64,000 nucleotides of DNA from contig NZ_JBGOSE010000001.1 in assembly GCF_041538045.1 (NCBI RefSeq), forward strand, positions 124,001 through 188,000. Direction: 5' to 3'. The stretch's first letter is position 1. Each line of letters starts with the position of its first letter. The position numbers and the translations under genes were made by a program. A model generated the notes under the pieces. That model was not told the DNA's origin. It did not search any database and was given only the letters and a program-made list of their open reading frames with translations. This document shows positions 8,063-16,050 of this stretch, one piece after another. The stretch is from Aliiglaciecola sp041538045. Its GTDB lineage: Bacteria; Pseudomonadota; Gammaproteobacteria; Enterobacterales; Alteromonadaceae.

Positions 8063-10234
8063 TTATGAGGCTAACTGCTGTTTCATTTTACGACGCATTT
8101 TATGTAGTAAAGGTTCGGTATACCCACTGGGCTGGGCTACTCCTTCAAAAATCAATGCTTTAGCTGCTTCAAAGGCGATAGATTTATCAAGATCGGGACA
8201 CATGTTGATATACTCAGGGTCCCCAGCATTTTGTTCATCTACCAGTTTCGCCATTCTGCTTAAAGACGCATTTACCTGAGATTCATCCACAATGTCATGT
8301 AATAACCAATTGGCAATATGTTGACTGGAAATTCTGAGGGTGGCTCTGTCTTCCATGAGTCCCACATTATTGATATCTGGAACTTTTGAACAGCCAATAC
8401 CTTGGTTTACCCAGCGAACAACGTAACCTAATATGCCTTGAACATTATTGTCTAGTTCGCGGGTTTTGGCTTCATCATCAAGCACTGTGCCGGCCTCCAT
8501 GACAGGAACGGTAAGGATATCGTCTAAACCGTTACTATGCTGTTCTTTAAGTGATGATTGAATCGCAAATACGTCAACTTGATGATAATGCAATGCATGT
8601 AAAGTGGCAGCCGTAGGCGAGGGCACCCAAGCTGTATTCGCGCCAGCTTTAGGATGTTGTATTTTCGCTTTCATCATTTCAGCCATATGATCCGGTATTG
8701 GCCACATTCCTTTACCAATCTGTGCTTTGCCAGATAAACCTGCGGCTAAACCATGGCCAACATTATCTTTTTCGTATGCGGTGATCCAAGGTAGTGTTTT
8801 TAGCTGACCTTTTAGACCAAATGGACCTAGCTGCATAGAAGTATGGATTTCGTCACCGGTACGGTCTAAAAATCCAGTATTAATGAACACTACCCGAGTT
8901 TTCGCGGCTTCGATACAGGCGCTGAGATTAACAGAAGTACGTCTTTCTTCATCCATAATACCCATTTTGATAGTGTTTTCCTTTAAGCCCAGTATTTTTT
9001 CGACTTTTGCGAATAAGGCATTTGAAAACGCAACTTCTTCAGGGCCATGCATCTTAGGTTTCACTATATAGATACTGCCTTTATCACTGTTCGAAAATGG
9101 GCTATGTCCCAATAAGTCATGTTTACCTATCAAAGAGGTGATCATGCAGTCCATAATGCCTTCAGGTATTGCCTCACCATCAAACAAAATGGCATCGTTT
9201 GACATTAGTAAGCCAACATTTCGAATAAACATCAAACTGCGACCTTTCAAGCTAGTCGTTTGACCATCTAGATTTGTAAAAACCTTATCGTTATTAAGTG
9301 TTCTTTCAATGGTCTTTTGGCCTTTTTGCACAGAAGTGGAAAGTGTGCCTTTCATCAAACCTAACCAATTTCGGTAAACTAAGGTTTTATCTTCTGCATC
9401 AACGGCGGCAACAGAGTCTTCACAATCCATGATAGTGGTTAAAGCCGCTTCAAGGACGATATCTTTTAATCCACTTGGATCCGCTTCGCCTACTGGGTGA
9501 GCGCGGTCGAATTGTAACTCAATATGTAGCCCATTATGATTTAAGAAAATAGATGTTGGATCACTGATTTCACCAACAAAACCCACATACTGTTTAGGGT
9601 CACGTAGACAAGTTTGTTCGCCATTACTCAATGTACAAGTCAAGCTTGACGTTTCAATTGAATAAGCGGTTACATCTTGGTGGCTGCCAGTTTCAAGGGG
9701 GGCTGCAACATCTAACCATTGACGGCCATGCTCTATAACTTTTTGACCTCTAACACTATTGTAAGGGCCACTTTTATGGGCTCCACCTTCTTCACTAATA
9801 ACATCGGTTCCATAAAGGGCATCGTAAAGGCTGCCCCATCTCGCATTTGCCGCATTAATGGCATAACGCGCATTATTGATTGGCACAACTAATTGTGGAC
9901 CTGCCATAGTTGCGATTTCTGGATCAACGTTTTCAGTGGTAATTTGAAATGCTTTAGGTTGCGGTAAAAGATAACCAATTTCTTCTAAGAAAGCTTTGTA
10001 GTCGGCTAATTTATACTGGGGATTTTGCTGACAATAATTGTCTATTTTTGCCTGTAAATCATCACGCTTCTGTAAAAGCTTTTGATTTTCTGGCATAAAC
10101 TCAGTTAACAGTTGTTCAAATCCATCCCAAAAAACATCTAACTCTACTTGGGTTTGCTTAATTGCTTCATCTTTAATGAAAAAATCTAATTCTTCTGCTA
10201 TCTGCAATTTTCCGCGCGATATATAATTTTGCAT
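8063..10234 (-). CDS. glcB: Malate synthase G
   Basis: Condenses glyoxylate with acetyl-CoA to malate in the cytoplasm, the second step of the glyoxylate bypass. At 723 residues it is exactly the G-isoform length. Family landmarks are present: the acidic metal-binding segment TTIMDCEDSVAAV, the RNVGLLM arginine segment, GKGMWPIPDHMAEMM and the catalytic-aspartate region GLMEDRATLRIS near the C-terminus. ATG start with TTGGAG eight bases upstream. It shares its strand with a LysR gene and isocitrate lyase, together making the whole bypass a local cluster, though glcB sits 116 bp after the regulator and has its own terminator. No aberrations seen. Confidence 0.97.
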   Translation of the reverse strand: MQNYISRGKLQIAEELDFFIKDEAIKQTQVELDVFWDGFEQLLTEFMPENQKLLQKRDDLQAKIDNYCQQNPQYKLADYKAFLEEIGYLLPQPKAFQITTENVDPEIATMAGPQLVVPINNARYAINAANARWGSLYDALYGTDVISEEGGAHKSGPYNSVRGQKVIEHGRQWLDVAAPLETGSHQDVTAYSIETSSLTCTLSNGEQTCLRDPKQYVGFVGEISDPTSIFLNHNGLHIELQFDRAHPVGEADPSGLKDIVLEAALTTIMDCEDSVAAVDAEDKTLVYRNWLGLMKGTLSTSVQKGQKTIERTLNNDKVFTNLDGQTTSLKGRSLMFIRNVGLLMSNDAILFDGEAIPEGIMDCMITSLIGKHDLLGHSPFSNSDKGSIYIVKPKMHGPEEVAFSNALFAKVEKILGLKENTIKMGIMDEERRTSVNLSACIEAAKTRVVFINTGFLDRTGDEIHTSMQLGPFGLKGQLKTLPWITAYEKDNVGHGLAAGLSGKAQIGKGMWPIPDHMAEMMKAKIQHPKAGANTAWVPSPTAATLHALHYHQVDVFAIQSSLKEQHSNGLDDILTVPVMEAGTVLDDEAKTRELDNNVQGILGYVVRWVNQGIGCSKVPDINNVGLMEDRATLRISSQHIANWLLHDIVDESQVNASLSRMAKLVDEQNAGDPEYINMCPDLDKSIAFEAAKALIFEGVAQPSGYTEPLLHKMRRKMKQQLAS

Positions 10235-10350
10235 AGTAATACTCCAAAGCTGTCCAATGGATTAATACTACCGACTTCTGATGGATATGTTTAATTTATG
10301 GAGTTTATCCTTGCCATAGATGTGGTGAATGTTGGGTGTGAAAACGCCAA

Positions 10351-11319
10351 CTAACTAAGTTGATTAGCAACTTCACTAATAAGACGACGGAACCAAATAT
10401 GTCCAGCATCATGGTGCAACAGTGCGCTCCAGGCCATTTTTAAGCCAATGGGAGGAATATCAAAAGGCGGCTCCAAAATAACCACGTCAGGATCGTTGCG
10501 ATATAAATTAGCTGCCTTACTAGGCAGAGTGGCAATTAGGTTTTGAGCTTTAGCTAACTGCAATGCCACGTGATAGTGTCGGGTAAACACGCGAATGTCC
10601 CGCTTTCTACCAAGTTTTGTTAATTCCGCATCAACCCAGCCAAGTTTTTGAACTTCGTTAGGATCTACCCCAACACCCACACCAAATCCGGTTTTGCTCA
10701 CCCATATATGTTGTGCAGACAAATAACTACTTAAATCAAAATGGGAAACCATTGGATTGCTACTTTTCAGTACACAGGAAAATCCATCATACCAAATGAC
10801 TTTTTGGTGGAATGAAAGGGGCAGTTCATCAAAGCGATTAATGGCCATGTCTACTTTACCGTGTTCCACATCATGGAATGTCACATCACTAGGCGTGATC
10901 ACGTCTAAGGTAATATTCGGCGCTATTTTTCCCAGTTGACGAATGACTTCAATTAATAGGGTGGATTCAGCATAGTCGCTGGCCATGATCCGAAACGTTC
11001 GTTGGCTAGTGCTAGGAATAAACTCGGTTTCAGGTTGAATGGTGGTTTCTAACTTGGCTAACACATCACGAACAATGGGTTGCAGTTCCAATGCGCGTTT
11101 TGTTGGTGTCATACCTTCAGTGGTACGCACTAAAAGAGGATCATTAAACAAGTCACGGAGACGTTTAAGACCGTTGCTCATTGCGGGTTGAGTGATACTG
11201 AGTTGATTCGCGGCTTTGGTTACGCTTCCTTCTCGTAATAACACATCCAGATATACCAATAAATTTAGATCAACTTTAGCAATATTCAAATTAACTTCAC
11301 TTCTATATTGAGTTCTCAT
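10351..11319 (-). CDS. LysR-family transcriptional regulator
   Basis: Typical LysR protein, 322 residues. The N-terminal winged helix-turn-helix (GSVTKAANQLSITQPAMSNG, about residues 32-51, then LKRLRDLFNDPLLVR) is followed by a periplasmic-binding-like effector domain. It lies between isocitrate lyase and malate synthase G on the same strand, so control of the glyoxylate bypass by an acetate- or glyoxylate-linked metabolite is a reasonable guess, but no operator was identified. The NodD/SyrM-like wording FNDPLLVRT is common to a LysR subgroup and says nothing about ligand. ATG start at 11319; no strong ribosome site is visible. Confidence 0.92.
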   Translation of the reverse strand: MRTQYRSEVNLNIAKVDLNLLVYLDVLLREGSVTKAANQLSITQPAMSNGLKRLRDLFNDPLLVRTTEGMTPTKRALELQPIVRDVLAKLETTIQPETEFIPSTSQRTFRIMASDYAESTLLIEVIRQLGKIAPNITLDVITPSDVTFHDVEHGKVDMAINRFDELPLSFHQKVIWYDGFSCVLKSSNPMVSHFDLSSYLSAQHIWVSKTGFGVGVGVDPNEVQKLGWVDAELTKLGRKRDIRVFTRHYHVALQLAKAQNLIATLPSKAANLYRNDPDVVILEPPFDIPPIGLKMAWSALLHHDAGHIWFRRLISEVANQLS

Positions 11320-11350
11320 TGATTATACCCATGGTTATAAGGGTTGCCAC

Positions 11351-11380
11351 AAAAAAAAAGCAAGACATTAGTCTTGCTTT
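11351..11380 (-). terminator. Intrinsic terminator of aceA
   Basis: AAAGCAAGAC (11357-11366) pairs with GTCTTGCTTT (11371-11380) around an ATTA loop; the A run at 11351-11359 gives the T tract on the minus strand just after the isocitrate lyase stop. Confidence 0.85.
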
Positions 11381-11405
11381 TCCTTGGAGTTACACGTCCG
11401 CTTAA

Positions 11406-13007
11406 TTAAGCGACATCGAATTGATTCATGGTGTTATCTTCACCAGCTGCTTTAAGGGCTTGATCACCACTGAAATATTCTTTGTGATCATCACCCATAT
11501 TTGAACCTGCCATTGCTTGGTGTTTAACACAGGCTAAACCTTGACGCAGTTCTTGACGCTGTACACCTTTAACATAAGCCAACATGCCTTCGTCACCGAA
11601 GTAACCTTTTGCAAGGTTATCAGTAGATAACGCTGCAGTGTGGTAGGTAGGCAAGGTGATTAAGTGATGGAAAATACCTGCTTCTCGGGCAGCATCAGCT
11701 TGGAATGTACGTACTTTTTCATCAGCTACTTGAGCCAATTCGCTGTCATCGTATTTCACCTGCATAAGCTCATCGCGGTTGTATTCGCTAACATCTTTAC
11801 CTTCTTCAACCCAAGCATCAAACACTTGTTGACGGAAGTTAAGAGTCCAGTTAAATGAAGGTGAATTGTTGTATACCAACTTCGCATTCGGAACCACTTT
11901 ACGGATTTCGTCAACCATTGCGCCGATTTGACCAACGTGGGGTTTTTCAGTTTCAATCCATAACAGATCTGCACCATTTTGAAGTGAAGTAATACAGTCA
12001 AGCACTACACGGTCAACACCGGTATTTTCTTTGAATTTAAACAAGCCATTAGGTAAACGAATCGGCTTAACCAGTTTACCGTCTTGGCGAAGGGCTAGGT
12101 CACCATCTTGCAAATCATCAACCGAATTAACGTCAGTGGTATCTAAAAATGCATTGTACTTAGACGCTAAATCGCCTTCTGAAGTAGATACTGGTATTTT
12201 TTGTGTTAAGCCTGCGCCTAATGAGTCAGTTCTGGCAACGATAACACCATCATCTACACCTAGTTCAAGGAATGCATAACGGACGGCATTTATTTTTGCT
12301 AGGAAGTCTTCGTGAGGTACAGTTACTTTACCGTCTTGGTGACCACATTGTTTTGCATCAGATACTTGGTTTTCAATCTGAATACAGCATGCACCCGCTT
12401 CAATCATTTGCTTAGCCAACAAATAGGTGGCTTCTTCGTTACCAAAACCTGCATCTATGTCAGCAATAATAGGCACTACATGGGTTTCATAATTATCAAT
12501 TTTGGCTTGAATTTCTGAAGTACTTTTACCTGCAGCTCGCGCTGCGTCAAGTTCATGAAATAATTCACCTAGTTCTTTAGCATCAGCTTGACGTAAGAAG
12601 GTATAAAGTTCCTCGATTAATGAGGAGACTGTTGTTTTTTCATGCATAGATTGATCAGGAAGAGGACCAAATTCAGAGCGAAGTGCTGCAACCATCCAAC
12701 CTGATAAATATAGATACTTCTTATTTGTTGTACCTTGATGTTTTTTAACAGCCAACATTTTTTGTTGTCCAATAAAACCATGCCAGCAACCTAAAGATTG
12801 AGTATATTGACTAGAATCTGCATCATACTCTTCCATATCTTTACGCATGATAGCTGCGGTATATTTAGCTATATCAAGTCCAGTTTGGAAACGATTTTGT
12901 GCTTTCATTCTTGCCGCATATTCAGGGTTAATCGCATTCCATCCAGAACCATTCTTTTGGCATAGCTGGCTTACAGCGTTTAGGTCATTTTGATATTGAG
13001 ACATCAT
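11406..13007 (-). CDS. aceA: Isocitrate lyase (long form)
   Basis: Splits isocitrate into succinate and glyoxylate, the entry step of the glyoxylate bypass that spares carbon during growth on acetate or fatty acids. The protein has 533 residues, like the Pseudomonas/marine long type rather than the 434-residue E. coli enzyme. The active-site cysteine loop reads KQCGH instead of the more usual KKCGH; the DADAGFG-type metal segment is seen as DIDAGFGNEEAT, and WIETEKPHVGQI and PSFNW are present. Two adjacent ATG codons start it after AAGGA. The 589-bp upstream interval should hold its promoter. It is the first gene of the minus-strand aceA-LysR-glcB run but has its own terminator. Confidence 0.97.
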   Translation of the reverse strand: MMSQYQNDLNAVSQLCQKNGSGWNAINPEYAARMKAQNRFQTGLDIAKYTAAIMRKDMEEYDADSSQYTQSLGCWHGFIGQQKMLAVKKHQGTTNKKYLYLSGWMVAALRSEFGPLPDQSMHEKTTVSSLIEELYTFLRQADAKELGELFHELDAARAAGKSTSEIQAKIDNYETHVVPIIADIDAGFGNEEATYLLAKQMIEAGACCIQIENQVSDAKQCGHQDGKVTVPHEDFLAKINAVRYAFLELGVDDGVIVARTDSLGAGLTQKIPVSTSEGDLASKYNAFLDTTDVNSVDDLQDGDLALRQDGKLVKPIRLPNGLFKFKENTGVDRVVLDCITSLQNGADLLWIETEKPHVGQIGAMVDEIRKVVPNAKLVYNNSPSFNWTLNFRQQVFDAWVEEGKDVSEYNRDELMQVKYDDSELAQVADEKVRTFQADAAREAGIFHHLITLPTYHTAALSTDNLAKGYFGDEGMLAYVKGVQRQELRQGLACVKHQAMAGSNMGDDHKEYFSGDQALKAAGEDNTMNQFDVA

Positions 13008-13596
13008 ATTTTCCTTTTTTCTATTACATGTGTAGGGAACTGAGGTCTAGTGCATAATTATTGTGAACACATCTAGACGACCGGTATCGATTCACCTGAT
13101 TATTATTTTGTGTCGATGCAATTATCCTAGCCCTTCAAGGATAATAAAAAAAACGTATATTAATGATTTTCGAAATAGATTCTGTGAATGTGGGTTTGTA
13201 TATCCTTAGAAATCAGAGAGTAAAGTTTGATCAATCGATTATTCATTAACTAATAAAAACAGTATGTAAATTGAAATAAGAATAGTCAGGATGATTTATT
13301 TACCGATCTTTTGCTATTTTTCAATGTTTAGTCGACACCGTTACTGTTTTTACTACAACAAAGTTGTGGATATTGTGAGTAGAGCTTGGGCTCGTGTTGG
13401 ATGGAAGGTGTTTAGCTGTGGCACCTGAATTGAGATGAGCGTATTGGATGAACGGCGATACAGATGTTAAGCAAGGTTTCACAGTGTAGGCGTGTAGGTC
13501 ATACATAACTTTGCGCAATCTAGTAAAAATCGATTTATAAGATTTCAATTTCACGTATCATTTGCGTAGTAAATTATTGGTAAATTTGGAGATAAA
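13008..13596. other. 589-bp divergent intergenic region (aceA / alkaline phosphatase)
   Basis: No convincing gene. It must carry the divergent promoters of aceA (minus) and the alkaline phosphatase gene (plus). A 77-codon minus-strand reading frame at 13321-13554 has no ribosome site and no recognisable protein features. I could not assign -35/-10 pairs or a Pho-type operator with confidence. Confidence 0.6.
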
Positions 13597-14889
13597 ATGA
13601 AGTGGCTTTCGGCTTTTACATTATTGCTGTTTGTTTCCGTAGCACAAGCGAGTGAAGAAAAACCTAAAAACATTATAATGGTAGTCGGCGATGGTATGGG
13701 ACCTGCGTACACCACTGCCTATCGCTATTTTGCAGATAAAAAAACTTCACCGATGATTGAGCCAACAGTGTTTGATCGCCATCTTGTGGGAATGGCTAGT
13801 ACTTACCCTGCTAGAGTAAGTGGCTATGTAACAGATTCTGCTGCCGGTGCGACCGCACTATCTGCAGGTGTGAAATCTTATAATGGTGCTATCGCGGTAG
13901 ATGAGAATAAACAATCGGTAAAAACCGTTTTAGAACAAGCGCGTCTTAATGGCTTGAAAACTGGCGTTGCGGTGACGTCGCAAATCAATCATGCAACTCC
14001 TGCGGCTTTTTCTGCTCATAATGAAAGTCGTCGTAACTATGATGCGATTGCAAATAGTTATTTTGATGACAAAGTGAATGGGCAGTTTGCTCTTGATGTA
14101 ATGTTAGGTGGCGGCTGGAAGTATTTTATTCGTGATGACCGCAATATAGTTGATGAATTTAAATCAGCAGGTTATCAATATATTGATGACTTAACGCAAT
14201 TAGACAGTCTTAAGCCTGGACCTGTAATCGGTCTATTTGGCGATGAGGGCATGCCTTGGGCTCTGGATATGCCGGACAAGCAGCGCTTACCAGCATTAGT
14301 TGAAACAGCAGTTAAACAACTAACCAATGACAAAGGTTACTTTTTATTGGTAGAAGGCAGTCAAGTTGATTGGGCTGGACACTCCAATGATATTGCCTCA
14401 GCTATGGCTGAAATGCATGACCTAGCGTTAACATTGGAATGGTTAGAGCAATATGTACAAAAAAATCCCGATACCTTAGTGGTCGTGACAGCCGATCATA
14501 GTACAGGTGGTTTCACTATTGCTGCCAATGGTAACTACCAATGGGATCCTGAACCGTTAAAAGCTGTAACACAATCACTAAGCTCTTTGGCAAAATCAAT
14601 GGTAAACAGCAAAACACCAATGGATTTAGCTGAGGCGGGGTTGGGCTACAAGCTAAACGAAACTGAAAAGTCACTTTTACAGAAAGTTGATATGACTAAC
14701 AGTAAAGCGCTATATGTACAGCTTAAGAAGTTGATGGATATCCGTTCAAATACAGGTTGGACTAGCTCTGGTCACACAGCCGTAGATGTACAAATTTTTG
14801 CTATGGGAGCTGGAAAAGATCATTTCCGTGGTCATATGGACAACACTAATATTCCAAAAATTATTTTTGAGTTAATGCAATCCAAATAG
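13597..14889 (+). CDS. Periplasmic alkaline phosphatase
   Basis: Releases phosphate from phosphomonoesters in the periplasm. Sec signal peptide (WLSAFTLLLFVSVAQA, cleavage near residue 18). The metalloenzyme core is intact: VGDGMG (first metal Asp), VTDSAAGATA with the phosphorylated serine, VEGSQVDWAGHSND, TADHSTGGF and SGHTAVDV, giving the Asp/His zinc ligands of the PhoA superfamily. At 430 residues it is slightly shorter than E. coli PhoA. Ribosome site GGAGAT before the ATG. It is a single gene; phosphate-starvation control is likely from family knowledge, but no Pho box could be named. It converges on the AttH-like gene across a long inverted repeat. Confidence 0.93.
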   Translation: MKWLSAFTLLLFVSVAQASEEKPKNIIMVVGDGMGPAYTTAYRYFADKKTSPMIEPTVFDRHLVGMASTYPARVSGYVTDSAAGATALSAGVKSYNGAIAVDENKQSVKTVLEQARLNGLKTGVAVTSQINHATPAAFSAHNESRRNYDAIANSYFDDKVNGQFALDVMLGGGWKYFIRDDRNIVDEFKSAGYQYIDDLTQLDSLKPGPVIGLFGDEGMPWALDMPDKQRLPALVETAVKQLTNDKGYFLLVEGSQVDWAGHSNDIASAMAEMHDLALTLEWLEQYVQKNPDTLVVVTADHSTGGFTIAANGNYQWDPEPLKAVTQSLSSLAKSMVNSKTPMDLAEAGLGYKLNETEKSLLQKVDMTNSKALYVQLKKLMDIRSNTGWTSSGHTAVDVQIFAMGAGKDHFRGHMDNTNIPKIIFELMQSK

Positions 14890-14903
14890 CTTTAAGCTAT
14901 CTA

Positions 14904-14943
14904 TATTAGCAGTCAAGTTAGGTAACGAGTTTGACTGCTAATA
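14904..14943. repeat. 13-bp inverted repeat between convergent genes
   Basis: TATTAGCAGTCAA (14904-14916) pairs perfectly with TTGACTGCTAATA (14931-14943), loop 14 nt. The right arm includes the stop codon of the minus-strand lipoprotein gene. No T tract follows on either strand, so it is a strong mRNA hairpin or a factor-assisted terminator rather than a standard intrinsic one. Confidence 0.6.
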
Positions 14944-16050
14944 TCCCGTTAGTTCCATAAAGCCGATACCTTGATGACTGCCCTCAACCACTACCGCACC
15001 CTCATAATAGGGAAACATTCCGTGATTATATTGATCTTGTTTAAACGCTGAAACGCGAATATGGATTTGATATTGAGGTAACGATAGGGACCAATTAAGT
15101 GGCACCTGTATACCGTTAACCGTTGCATAACTATCAATGGTCCCTTTGATATCTGTTGCTGTTAAATGAATTTTATCGCCCTCAGGGCTGATCAAGCTGC
15201 CAAACCACGCATTGCTCAACTCACTATGTCGAACCTGGTACAGCATCAGTTTTTGGCCGTCATTTAGATGTAAAGAGAACCAGTCCCAGCCTTGCGTTTT
15301 TTGGTCGGAAAGTCCCGCACTCCATTCATGGTCAAACCAACCTTCTCCTGAGACTTTAATGGTTTTATCTAGCAATTCAATGGACCCATCAATATCAATA
15401 AAGGGCTGACTGTAATACATAGAAGCATGTTGTTCATTCGCCAATTTAACACTGTAGCCATTTTGACCATTTAAAATATACGGACCTATTGCGTGCATGT
15501 TCAGCATTATATTAACCTGCCCATTGAGGTTAAAATTCAAAGACGCTGGCAATAAATCCGCGGACGATGAACGCCAATGCCAATCATCTAAATATGCCTC
15601 AAAATTGTTAGTTTCCTCATGTAGTGAAACATCAGCGTTGCCAACTCCACCTCTGGCAAAAATTTCTTCAAACCAATCTTGTTTATCTGAGCTCAGCTTA
15701 CCGTGACTCATATATAATTGTCCGTTACTCCAATTGGAGTCGCTAGCTCCTCCTGAAAAGCGGAACAATGTCCATTGCATTGGATATTGATTGCCCTGAC
15801 TATCAAACAAGTTAGCGGTTAAATACCACCATTCAATAGCAAATTCAGGGTGACTGAGATGATCTCGCGGAAATTCAATGGCTATTTCGGTATTGGCTTT
15901 TGCACTGGAAAAGTTCTCCTGATCAAGCATCCCCCCGTACATGCTAGAGGAGGGAATATCGGACTCTGAACAGGCCGACAACACTATACTGGCCGACAAT
16001 AGGCTTGTTAATAGCCAAGGTGTTTTTCTAAACTTTAACCATTGAGCCAT
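14938..16050 (-). CDS. AttH/CrtC-like lipocalin-domain lipoprotein
   Basis: A lipoprotein: hydrophobic signal ending in the lipobox LSAC with Cys27. The body resembles the AttH / hydroxyneurosporene-hydratase (CrtC, Lipocalin_9) family, with HPEFAIEWWYLTANL near the start and GEGWFDHEWSAG and GWDWFSLHLNDGQKLMLYQ in the core. In other proteobacteria such proteins are encoded with an FtsX-type ABC transporter, as here. The carotenoid-hydratase annotation often given is misleading: no carotenoid genes are nearby. The start overlaps the permease gene by 16 nt, so they are translationally coupled. Role: unknown outer-membrane or periplasmic lipid-binding function. Confidence 0.8.
   Translation of the reverse strand: MAQWLKFRKTPWLLTSLLSASIVLSACSESDIPSSSMYGGMLDQENFSSAKANTEIAIEFPRDHLSHPEFAIEWWYLTANLFDSQGNQYPMQWTLFRFSGGASDSNWSNGQLYMSHGKLSSDKQDWFEEIFARGGVGNADVSLHEETNNFEAYLDDWHWRSSSADLLPASLNFNLNGQVNIMLNMHAIGPYILNGQNGYSVKLANEQHASMYYSQPFIDIDGSIELLDKTIKVSGEGWFDHEWSAGLSDQKTQGWDWFSLHLNDGQKLMLYQVRHSELSNAWFGSLISPEGDKIHLTATDIKGTIDSYATVNGIQVPLNWSLSLPQYQIHIRVSAFKQDQYNHGMFPYYEGAVVVEGSHQGIGFMELTGY

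Noticed and set aside
8063..10234. Long plus-strand frames opposite malate synthase G
   Set aside because: All are antisense shadows of a well-conserved 723-residue enzyme.
13321..13554. 77-codon minus-strand reading frame in the aceA/alkaline phosphatase gap
   Set aside because: No ribosome site, no domain or signal features, and composition unlike neighbouring proteins; treated as chance.
14938..16050. Carotenoid 1,2-hydratase as the function of the AttH-like lipoprotein
   Set aside because: It is a lipoprotein encoded with an ABC transporter, and no carotenoid genes are present; only the fold is shared.
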